Made by a program: the position numbers and the translations under genes. The notes under the pieces were generated by a model. That model worked only from the letters and a program-made list of their open reading frames with translations. It searched no databases and was not told the DNA's origin. A DNA stretch of 64,000 nt from Acanthococcus lagerstroemiae (taxonomy: Eukaryota; Arthropoda; Insecta; Hemiptera; Eriococcidae): assembly GCA_031841125.1 (NCBI GenBank), contig CM063110.1, forward strand, positions 27,151,626-27,215,625, given 5' to 3'. Positions 52,870 to 62,225 of this stretch are shown here, piece after piece; position 1 is the first letter of the stretch, and each line of letters begins with the position of its first letter.

Positions 52870-53095
52870 CCTGTCAAGAAACGAGTCTATCTCTCTTTCT
52901 CCCTCTCCTCTTTTAGTCCCTTTGTATTGATTATTCTAAAGTCTCCTGACCAAAAATCATTCTCCTCTTTCCACCCTATTTCACTTATTTCTTCTGTTCC
53001 TAGGTCAAGCCTCTTTATTTATTTCTTAAAATTCTCTGATCTTCCGACTCCATTCAAGCTTCTTACATTCTAAGTTCCTATTTTAACTGCGCCTT
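52870..53095 (-). pseudogene. LINE endonuclease N-terminal fragment
   Basis: On the reverse strand it reads 'IGT*NVRSLNGVGRSE' and 'DLGTEEISEIGW', the opening of the APE-type endonuclease of RTE/CFDP2-like LINEs (IGTWNVRSL...; ...ISEVRW). The conserved Trp is a stop (TAG) and the fragment is short. Confidence 0.75.
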
Positions 53096-53211
53096 TCTTT
53101 TTAAAACTTTCCGATGATGATGCTCCCCCAAGTAGCTTCTTCTCAGACATCCGAATGGGGAGCTTTTTACATCCGGAAAAATTATTTATCTGTTGGAACG
53201 CCATCATCAGT

Positions 53212-53528
53212 CAGGGGCGAAACCATAGGGGTGTGGGAGGATGAAACAACCCCCCCCCCAACAATTTGGCAGTCGGCAAATTTTAAGACTGTTCATTTGA
53301 CACCCCCCCTCCAATAATTTGTGAAACTGTTCATTTGAATTTTCATTTTTTATGCATGTTCGTTTGTTTATTTATTTTCTTTTTCGATTATAAAATATTT
53401 CGATTAAGAAATTGGCAGATTTTTAATTTTTTAAACATTTTGTCAGCGAATTTCTCGTTTTCAAAAAATATTTGTCGACAAATTTTTCTTCTCCACCTTT
53501 CCAAACTGGAAGTCCAATTTCGTTTCTG
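53212..53528 (+). mobile_element. CAGGGGCGAAAC-type MITE
   Basis: It begins CAGGGGCGAAACCATAGGGG and ends CCAATTTCGTTTCTG. It contains 'AATTTGGCAGTCGGCAAATT' and 'GACTGTTCATTTGA' (the second twice, so there is a small internal duplication). Same family as 14413-14669 and 55807-56076. Confidence 0.75.
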
Positions 53529-53934
53529 AAAATGGAGTACCCTGGACCCCAGTTAGAGACTAGTCAGTCAAAAGCAGAAGCTTTCAAGCTGAGTATCGAA
53601 CGTTATTTGAAAGGTTGAAACAAAGCTAAAATGTGGAAGGCATTTCGAAAATCTCAAAGTCGGTAGCTAACGTTGAATTTCAAATTTCAATGACTATTCG
53701 GACTGCCAGCGCGAAAGAGTGGCCCTCTATATAATTTTAGGCGCGTGAAAAAAAGGAACGATTGAAACCCTACATATTTTTAAAAAATTCATCAGATTGA
53801 AATGAAAATGGTCTCAATGGAAGGAAAATTTTATGTACTATAAATTTTGTCCTGATCATTTTTTCGATAAACGCTTTCGTTTTCATAATATTTTGAGATT
53901 TCTTCGTATGCCCGTAAATGAATATTCCCCTTCA

Positions 53935-53990
53935 GGGGCGAGACTATAGAGGGTGTAGGGGTTTCCCCCCAATAATTTAGCAGTCGGAAA
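53935..53990 (+). mobile_element. 5' fragment of the same MITE family
   Basis: 'CAGGGGCGAGACTATAGAGG ... AATAATTTAGCAGTCGG' is followed directly by the tetranucleotide array, so the 3' part was lost or replaced. Confidence 0.65.
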
Positions 53991-54775
53991 ATTTTAAGAC
54001 TCAGTCACTCGCTTACTTATTCAGTTATTCACACAGTTACTCATTCATTTACTCGGTAACTCAGTGATTCACTCAGTCACTCGCTTATGTATTGAGTTAT
54101 TCACTTAATTACTCCATCACTCACTCAATGAGTCAGTGATTCACTCATTCACCCAATCACTTACTCAGTGACTCACTGATTCACTCACTTACTTACTTAC
54201 TTATTCAGTTATTCACACAATTGAACTAAATTACTTACTCAGTGACACAGTGATTCACTGAGCCACTCGCTTACTCATTTAGTGATTCACTCACTTACTT
54301 AGTTATTTACTCATTCTGTAATGTAGTTATTCATTCACTTCCTCGCTCCGTCACACTCACTCAGTCATTTGCTTACTTATTTAGTGATTCACTCAGTTAC
54401 TCAATCACTTACTCAGCGATTCAGTGATTCACTCACTTACTCAGTCATTCACTCATTCTCGAATTTAGTTATTCATTCACTTCCTCATTCCGTCACTCAC
54501 TCACTTACTCACTCAGCCATACGCTTACTTATTTTGTGATTCACTCAGTCACTCGCTTACTTATTTAGTGATTCACCCAGTTATTCAATCACTTACTCGG
54601 TGACTCAGTGATTTACGCAGTAGCTTAGTCACTAGCTTACTTATTGAGTTATTCACTTAGTTACTCAGTCACTCACTCAGTGATTTAGTGATTCACTCAC
54701 TCACTCATTCATTCATTCATTCTCTAATTCAGTTATTCATTCACTTTCTCACTTCGCCACTCACTCAATCATTTG
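53991..54775. repeat. ~785-bp degenerate tetranucleotide array (ACTC/ATTC/ACTT)
   Basis: Almost uninterrupted 4-bp periodic text: 'TCACTCGCTTACTTATTCAG', 'TTATTCACACAGTTACTCAT'. Higher-order blocks of roughly 50-90 bp recur (for example 'CACTCGCTTACTTATTTAGT', 'TTCATTCACTTCCTC'). It grew by slippage and then by larger duplications. Confidence 0.9.
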
Positions 54776-55290
54776 TAAACGACTTTTGAGCAGCCCGAAA
54801 TCTGTTGTTACTAGATTCTCTGTTTGACCTAGAGCCTGAAATTTGAGAAAGTTGAACATTTTATTTAAATCTAAAAGTTGAAAGCAAAAGACTTATCTTC
54901 CAATGTCTCAAGCTGAATCCGATAGCAAATGTTCTATTGTTTAATTTACGGTCTTTGGTCCTGGTGAAAATTCGGGCCGTACATTTGTCAGAGCGCATCG
55001 CTATCGAGTTGAAGAGATAAGTAGCAAAAGATAAATCTATACAGTTTTTCCCATTGTCCTCATTAAAATTGAAACATCTCGAAAATTAATACGTTTTTGA
55101 AGTATTTAAAGAGAAACGAATTTTTCGAACAAAAAATTTCCTTTCGATTAGGACTATTTTTATGCCTAGATTCCGCCAGGCGAGCACTCTGGGAATGCGG
55201 ACCTCGGTCAGTAGGGAACCCCGTGGTGGCCCTGGTAGGACGCGCGCACCGTTTCAGGAAGGAGAAATGGTGGCTCGGGCCGGCTTCAAA
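54776..55290. other. No feature recognised
   Basis: Unique sequence with short frames only. Confidence 0.4.
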
Positions 55291-55294
55291 GCGT

Positions 55295-55410
55295 CCCTCC
55301 GGTCACTGATGCGATATTCGAAAGGGTAGTTCCTGTGGCCGGGGATGCGGTGTCATAGGGGCCACTTTGGCATGCGTGCATCGCCATACGTCCCACCACA
55401 CCATACCTAG
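55295..55410 (+). repeat. Dispersed repeat, copy C (empty-site copy)
   Basis: 'GGTCACTGATGCGATATTCG ... GGATGCGGTGTCATAGGGGC ... CCACCACACCATACC' without the MITE present in copy A at 3229-3690. Confidence 0.75.
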
Positions 55411-55806
55411 ATTCTAAAATTTTGCTACATGTGTCAAACCTTCACCTTTTGGTCGCTGATAAGCCGATATAGGAGGGAAATTTAGTCTGGAACGAAAGTC
55501 AAAACTCCATGTATTTTTCCCGTAAGAACGAAAGGGAACTTCTGCCACGGATTCCCCTAATCCAATCGACAGGAAACTTTTTTTAAAATTTGATTTGATT
55601 TTATTGGAATCAGTTTAGGAGATGAATCAGAGGAAATTCAGAAAAAAACATCACCAAGAGTACACAACGACCACTTCAATGTGTAAAGGAAGTTGTGTGT
55701 TCCTCTCAAGTATTCCTAACATTCTTCCACCTTACCCTCCCAGAATAAGGTATGCTCATGCACGCAAATGTGAGTACTTGGGGGATAAGGTTCCAATCTG
55801 CATTTG

Positions 55807-56076
55807 CAGGGACAAAACTATGGGAGAGGGGGGGGGGTGGTGAAACACCCCCAATAATTGCAGTCAGCAAATTTTGAAACTGTTCATTTGAATGTTGCAT
55901 TTTCGAAAAACGTTTGTTTGTTTATTATTATTATTTTTTCAATTAAAAAATATTTCGATTAAAAAATCGGCGAATCTTCAAATTTTTAGAAAAAATTTTC
56001 CTTCACTACCTCCCTCCCCCCTCCCCCCCCCCCAAAAAAAAACAACAAAAAACTGAAAGTCAAGTTTCTGTCTCTG
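55807..56076 (+). mobile_element. CAGGGACAAAAC-type MITE
   Basis: It begins CAGGGACAAAACTATGG and ends CAAGTTTCTGTCTCTG. The middle contains 'ATTGCAGTCAGCAAATTTTG' and 'AACTGTTCATTTGAA'. Same family as 14413-14669. Confidence 0.75.
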
Positions 56077-57887
56077 TCATTAGTAATTATTGGAAAAGCT
56101 ATGTTTCCTGGAAAGAGGCACTGTTGTAGTTTTTCATTGCTTTCAACATGGCTTATCTGTCGGACTTTGCCTTCTCCTATAGGTGCTTTTGGTCGCGAGT
56201 GTAACGATATATAACCTCAGAGAAAGTCTTATTTATTTATTATTTATTTTTTATTTGATTTTTTACACTTAAGCCTCCTCACCACAGCAAGGTATCACCC
56301 AAGAGGAGGATGTGAAGTTACTGACCGCAAATTGAACTTCTTAACATGTACCGCCAGTCTTTCTGAATAATGATACTATTTTATTGGGAAAAAAACCGGA
56401 CTTGAAACAAAAATTAAAAAAAAATATAACAAGTATTGATACAAAATGGAAACATCCGTAACATCCACGACGATGGACACCTTATAATTTTTCCATTCAA
56501 AAGATGTTAACAGTCTTGTCTGATGAATTGAACCGGTGGAATTTGTTTCGGATATTATTGTGTTGCCCAAAACAACCCCCTTCCCCCGCCGAAAAATCGG
56601 AAGTTAGGGTTCCAAATTTGCTAGTTACAAAGAATGCGATTGCGTTATAAAACTTTTCTCCACGCCAATTTTGGATGCTACTAGTGCGTTAAAATGAAAG
56701 CGGTCGTACTATCTGCACTGCAGATTGTAGTGCCCGGTGCTCCTCACCCACGAGATCTTTTTCCCGCTTTTAAAAAGACAAAAGTAATCAATTACAAACA
56801 GTTGAGTTGGCCTGTCAACTCTCGAAAGCTCGGAACCATTTAACGAATCACGTTTCAATTTTACGATAAAAACTTATCCGCAAAATGATCGCCGATTTTT
56901 ATTGTTACAAACTTTTTTTTTTCGCCCTGCGAGGGTTGTTGTACGAACTTCGTATGAGAAAATGTCGGTTCGCGAAATACATCGCAGTGCCAGTTTGTAG
57001 ACGGGCGTTGTTGCAAATTAGATACAAAGAGCGTTTTAAATTGTAATAGAGGGCATCTGTTTTAAATTGATCGTCTTGCCGCGATTTTTTCGCTTACGAA
57101 ATATCAAAAACGCTACCCGGTTTCGACGGTTACTTTACATACGCTCGGTACTTAAGTACTTTTGCGTTTGACGTTTTTAAAGATAAATTCTTTCGATCCA
57201 GCTTACATAACTATAGTGTTTTTCTTCGGACGTTTTTCCGTGTTACTTTTTTTTTCCTTTTTTTTTTTTTTTCGTACTCCTTTTTTCGTAAAATCTAACG
57301 CTATTTTTTCAGCGTTCTATTTTCAAGTGATGAATCGTTTTCCGTCGAGTATTATTTTCCAATCGCTTTCGAATTTATTGAAGTTCTTTCGAACGCTTTT
57401 CAATTCTGTTGGCTACAAATCATTCCTCTTGCGCCGCAGCTATGCGGTGTTTTCGTCTCTACTTTCCGACAACGTTTATTTCGAGCAACATTTTTCTTCT
57501 TTTGTAAGTTATATATCGTCTGAGTACTCTAATACAGCTTCGAATTCCTGTTTCGAAGTGAATTCAGAAAGCTAGACTTATGTATCTAGTATGTGTCTTG
57601 AAGATACAGAGCACAGGCACTTGCTTTTTCAAGGCTAAGCCAATGGAGAATATTTCAACCAGTGCTCCACGAACGTGAGCAGAAGCTTTTAGATAGTCCA
57701 ATGAATTGCCAGGGTGACCAGTTTCTGGAAAACCGGGAAAAGTCAGAGAATTTCACTGAGGTTAGGAATTTTCTGAGACTCGCCGCATTGGTGAAAAATC
57801 AAGTACACATCGATTGTTAGCTAAGTTACAAACCATATTAACGAGAATGAAATAAATGGTGACGTTCATACTTTCATTCCTTTCCAA
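56077..57887. other. No gene recognised
   Basis: 56640-57570 is unique and modestly CpG-rich. A 137-codon frame at 57162-57575 is Phe/Ser-rich with a T-run and looks like chance. No splice or domain evidence. Confidence 0.4.
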
Positions 57888-57906
57888 CTGAATCTGCATT
57901 TACAGT

Positions 57907-58461
57907 TGTCGAATACTTCGACGACGTTCACAGGTACATTTATTATAATTGTCATATTATAGCCGTTCATACCATAAATATGATTAATTAATCAGTCAGT
58001 TATTAAATTATAATTACACCTGATGATTATGCAATGATCTATTTTTAATTACTATTGCTCTTCGTGCACATACGTGTCGTGGCCTTTTACCCGCATGGGG
58101 TTTCCCCATGGTTCGTTTACTATGGATGTGGACTGTACTGACGAGGGCTGTTCTGATTGGAGCCCCAAATTGCTGTTACTTCTTACAGCAATTAAGGTAG
58201 CTCTGATTGGCTCCCCGGAAGTTTTCTCTCCCTCCGTCAGTGAACGGGGTGGTAACCCTTGAGCTCCGGACTTAGGTCAAGAGCCTTGGTCACTTTTCGT
58301 GTGGCCGAATTACTCAATTATTAATTATTCTACATTTATTAATTAAGATGAAATGCTCCCGTTATCATAATCTATCATAATTATGAAGGATTTAATTCCT
58401 CGTATTAATTTTGATAGTGGTTATGATTTTAACTCTGCTAAAATTGGTTGAACATTTCACA
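57907..58461 (+). mobile_element. LTR, forward orientation (651 bp shorter than its partner)
   Basis: It begins TGTCGAATACTTCGACGACG and ends GGTTGAACATTTCACA, the TG...CA form. It matches the right LTR in inverse order apart from one block of 651 bp missing after 'GGCCGAATTACT'. The lengths agree exactly (1206 - 651 = 555), and a 62-codon accidental frame is identical in both. It is followed at once by a primer-binding-site-like sequence. Confidence 0.85.
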
Positions 58462-58501
58462 TGGTAGCAGAGCGTGGTTTCGATCCACGGACCTCTGGGT
58501 T
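58462..58501 (-). other. 40-nt copy of the 3' half of initiator tRNA-Met between two LTRs
   Basis: The plus strand starts TGGTAGCAGAGCGTGG and ends GACCTCTGGGTT. Its complement is AACCCAGAGG..., the T-arm with CGTGG/CCACG pairing around ATCGAAA, then CTCTGCTA-CCA. That is tRNA-iMet from nucleotide 37, just 3' of the CAU anticodon, through the added CCA: 37 + 3 = 40 nt. An LTR followed by the complement of a tRNA 3' end is a primer-binding site, but normal sites match about 18 nt. Here the match covers the whole half tRNA and then the inverted LTR begins. Confidence 0.85.
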
Positions 58502-59707
58502 TGTGAAATGTTCAACCAATTTTAGCAGAGTTAAAATCATAACCACTATCAAAATTAATACGAGGAATTAAATCCTTCATAATTATGATAGATTATGATA
58601 ACGGGAGCATTTCATCTTAATTAATAAATGTAGAATAATTAATAATTGCAGTGGAAGCTAATAAATAATACACGTACTCGCTTTGAACTTTAATATATAA
58701 ATAAATAACGAACAAAATAAAAGAAACTGTGAAATAATAACGACTCCAAAGAAACTGATGAAAGGCTTCGGCTTCTTCACTCTGGGACACGATACCCGAG
58801 ACCTCTATTGGGTAGTACCTAACGGCAGAAAGAAATCATACCGTCAGTCTGGCTAGCAGATGTCAGCAGTATATAAATGTAAAAGATACCAAGTATTATG
58901 AAAGGTGGAAGAAAACCACCACGCGGTAACCTGGAACAGGTTATCCTAAGCAGAGGAAGAGCTAGCTCCCACGAGAAGGCAACTCAAGGTTAGAGGCTAC
59001 TTCTTTAAGTAAAGGAATCGGGGGGGCCCGATCTCTTAAAGGAAAGGCTGTGGTAAGCCCAATTAAAGGTAGAACAGGAACGCTGGCAATTGCTCAGCTG
59101 ATCCCGGAGAATCTATTCGGAGGTCTACTGTAGAAAGGTAAGTGCAATATTGACTTCAGGTGGCACGCAACTCACGAAAGGAGAAAAGTAAAATAATAAT
59201 ACCACTGACTTGTACTGAAATCAGCACGCTGACGTGTAGCACAAACGTTCTTAAAAAACTACTGTCGAATACCAATACCCACGAACGAGTCTACAGCACA
59301 GTAATTCGGCCACACGAAAAGTGACCAAGGCTCTTGACCTAAGTCCGGAGCTCAAGGGTTACCACCCCGTTCACTGACGGAGGGAGAGAAAACTTCCGGG
59401 GAGCCAATCAGAGCTACCTTAATTGCTGTAAGAAGTAACAGCAATTTGGGGCTCCAATCAGAACAGCCCTCGTCAGTACAGTCCACATCCATAGTAAACG
59501 AACCATGGGGAAACCCCATGCGGGTAAAAGGCCACGACACGTATGTGCACGAAGAGCAATAGTAATTAAAAATAGATCATTGCATAATCATCAGGTGTAA
59601 TTATAATTTAATAACTGACTGATTAATTAATCATATTTATGGTATGAACGGCTATAATATGACAATTATAATAAATGTACCTGTGAACGTCGTCGAAGTA
59701 TTCGACA
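58502..59707 (-). mobile_element. Full-length LTR, reverse orientation (1206 bp), with polypurine tract
   Basis: On the reverse strand it runs TGTCGAATAC...TTCACA, 1206 bp, and is preceded by GGTGGGGGGAG (complement of 59708-59718), a good polypurine tract. It is therefore a 3' LTR of an element pointing left. It contains 651 bp (58649-59299) that the left LTR lacks. Very high identity to the left LTR elsewhere. Confidence 0.85.
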
Positions 59708-60009
59708 CTCCCCCCACCGGGGAGGTGCGAAAGCACGTACTCGGACTCAAGTTAGGAGCAAGTACGCAGATCAATTGCTTTTATCATTATAAAGGTCAAT
59801 AACGCAAAATTTTTTTTGTAGGAGAGTGTTCGGTCTCGACGTCCTTGGGCCCTTCAGGAGGAAGCTCAAGGGGGAAGAGAAGGTTGACAGCACGTTGAAT
59901 AGTCTTCGTTTTATGAAGTGAAGACGGTTTTTTTGGACCTTTTGTCCATAGCCCAGTCAATAACCCTGATCCACGCCATTGCTTTGCGTCGATGTAGACT
60001 TTCGATGAC
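59708..60009 (-). mobile_element. Remnant of the LTR element's internal 3' region
   Basis: About 300 bp between the polypurine tract and a 19-bp direct repeat. No coding motif was found. Beyond it, CTGAATCTGCATTTACAGT (60010-60028) repeats the 19 bp that abut the left LTR (57888-57906), so the composite is bounded by direct repeats. Confidence 0.55.
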
Positions 60010-60024
60010 CTGAATCTGCATTTA

Positions 60025-60090
60025 CAGTAGACTCTCGATTATCCGATTCCTGATTACCTGACTCACTGCTGAAGAGTCGCTCATTGCCGA
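60025..60090 (+). mobile_element. pogo/Tigger-like terminal repeat
   Basis: TA followed by CAGTAGACTCTCGATTATCC resembles pogo-type TIRs and the MITE at 8751-9081. Its first bases also abut the left LTR at 57903-57906 (CAGT), so the LTR element landed in this transposon's tip. The partner end was not found. Confidence 0.55.
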
Positions 60091-60229
60091 AAGACAAATT
60101 TATGAAGCCGTTATGTATCACGGGGGTATACAAAAAATTGACGTCTCGAAAAAGCTGATTCGTGCTGTGAGAAATGCGTGCAGTCTACACTCAGAAGCCA
60201 TGAAAGAGAAAAAATAGAGGGATCGCGTT

Positions 60230-60763
60230 AAACCATGTGGACCGTCGATTTTGAGTCGACTTGGAGTCGTTAGGTAGTTTCAACGTAAAGTCGACTGGAA
60301 TACGACGTCGAATTCAGGTCTTTACAAAAGTTCGTCGAAATAAAGTTGATTTTTAAACTAAATCGACTGCTAACTGACGTCGACTTTGAGTCGTCATGAG
60401 TCGAATTTCAAACTATTTCATGCTACTCAATTTGGACTCCATCTCGCCGTCAAATTCAAGTTGAAATGCAGTCAAATTTGAAGTCATGTGTGCTACTACA
60501 GTTCGACTCCATTTTGTCGTCAAATTTAAGTCAAAATGCAGTCGAATTTAGAAGTCATACGTGTTATTCAATTTCTACTTAATATCGTCGTCGAATTCGA
60601 ATCGAAATGCAGTCGAATTTAAAGTCACGTGTGCCACTTAAGTTCGACTCCATTTCGCCGACGAATTCCAGTTGAAATGCAATCAAATTTAAAACATAAT
60701 TACGCCGTCAACTTGAATTCGAAAGTCAGTTGAATTGAAAACCACACTGTTACCCAATTTCTA
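60230..60763 (+). repeat. ~70-bp satellite, left block
   Basis: Units such as 'AAATGCAGTCGAATTTAAAG TCA(T/C)GTGTGCTACT...TTCGACTCCATTTCGTCGTC' have junctions at 60483, 60554 and 60624 (70-71 bp). The array continues at 61981, after a transposon insertion. Confidence 0.8.
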
Positions 60764-61979
60764 AGGTAAAAGTAGGTAATGAGGCCACCTTAAGCAAGAA
60801 TCGCTCTTGTTCATTCATTTTCATTGTTAATGAAAATGCAGCTCACGGAACATAACGTATGATCTATTTCCTATCAGAATTGCTATCTGAAACCCCCAAA
60901 ATGAGATTTTAAGCCCCCTAAATAGACAATTTTAAAAAAAACTTCAAAGGTGCCATTTTACCCACACCTGAGGGGTAATATGACCATAGGCCCTGACTCA
61001 TGGAAAATATTGGGGGGGGGGGGAGCAGAATCAGTCGGAGCCCGGTTTTTCTTTTGATTATTTTATTGAGACGCGTCTGATATTCCGGTAGTATCGATTT
61101 TTTCTTATTCGTTTTCTCTTTTTTTTTTCTTTTTTGTTGAATTTAAACATTGATGGTAAAATTTTTTGTACTTTTTCCATTTTTGAGTTAAAAATATTGG
61201 GGGAGGGGACGTCGCCCCTCCAAAGTTTTCATGGGGAGGGGGGGCAAAAAAAAGTGCCAAGTCGGCGTCCATGAATATGGCCATACTTTTTAAAAAATTT
61301 TTTGAAATTTTTTATTTTTTTCTTGAGAAGAGAGAATTCCTTCCAGGAAATCTCCCCATTCTTCTATGGCCGACCCTGGAGAAATGGAGGTGGGGACTCC
61401 ATTTTCCCCCAATTATTCTTCTTCTTTGTGCTTGTTTCAAATCTTCGGGTTTCCACTTACGTCGTGTGACCGGTGGAGTGTCAGGTTCATTCACAGAACT
61501 ACTTGTATTATCGTTCGAATCCATTACCTACAACTGAAATGAATATTTTTACGAATGTATGCGTCAATGGAATGATAAATCACAAATTTTTCGAGATTCT
61601 AAAAGGGTGGTCATATTACCCGCAAGATCAATTATGGTCATTTTTAAATAAAAGTTATTATATTGTGAGGAATATTAGCTGAACATCCATCATGAGCCAC
61701 ATATTTGGAAATCTCATGAAATTCTGAATAGGATAATGTTAAAATTTAGTACTTATGTATGACAGCAGTTGTCGTACAGCCCAATGAAAAACACGTATTT
61801 CTTAACTTGACCGGGAAGACTAGTCACATTTTTCGTGATAACAGTATTATAGACTTAGAACGAATTGATGAAACGCTCTAAAAATTGAGTATGTGCGGTA
61901 GTACTGATAAAACAACAAATCAGTGCGACCACATAGCAGAAAGATTACGTAGTTCTCGAGATCTTACCTACTTTTACCT
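60764..61979. mobile_element. 1.2-kb TA-target DNA transposon inserted in the satellite
   Basis: The ends are AGGTAAAAGTAGGTAATGAG and the near-complement CTTACCTACTTTTACCT, flanked by TA on both sides; the satellite text 'AATTTC-TA-CTTAATAT' is continuous when it is removed. A short reverse frame (61524-61312) has 'RRKWKPEDLKQAQ', reminiscent of the helix-turn-helix start of pogo/CENP-B-type transposases, truncated. A non-autonomous Tc1/mariner-pogo relative is the best guess. Confidence 0.65.
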
Positions 61980-62225
61980 TACTTAATATTGTCTTCGAAT
62001 TCGAGTCGAAATGCAGTTGAATTTCAAGTCATATGTGTTACTCAATTTCTACTTAATATCATCGTCGAATTCGAGTTAGAATGCAGCCGAGTTTAAAGTT
62101 ATGTGTGCTACCTAATTTCTACTCAATTTCGCCGTCGAATTCGAGTCGAAAATGCAGTTGAGTTTAAAGTCTTATGTGTTACTCAATTTATACTTAATAT
62201 CATTGTCGAACGATTTCGCGAGTGC
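61980..62225 (+). repeat. ~70-bp satellite, right block
   Basis: Continuation of the array: 'GTCATATGTGTTACTCAATT' at 62028, then 'GTTATGTGTGCTACCTAATT' at 62098, 70 bp on, and a third unit at about 62169. Confidence 0.8.

Noticed and set aside
53100..53211. Possible continuation of a host gene or zinc-finger exon next to the LINE fragment
   Set aside because: A 67-codon frame reaches into the MITE and contains its G/C runs, so it is not a gene.
57162..57575. 137-codon Phe/Ser-rich frame
   Set aside because: Driven by T-runs and low stop density. No conserved motif, signal or neighbour supports it.
58074..58262. 62-codon frame in the left LTR (twin at 59352-59540)
   Set aside because: It lies inside the LTR, with no family resemblance; it exists twice only because the LTRs are copies.
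58462..58501. A functional tRNA gene
   Set aside because: Only the 3' half plus the encoded CCA is present, flanked by LTR ends. There is no 5' half or terminator, so it is a retroelement-derived copy.
58649..59299. The 651-bp block as an intron spliced from the left LTR
   Set aside because: In LTR orientation it begins GTGCTG but does not end in AG, and it lies in non-coding LTR sequence.
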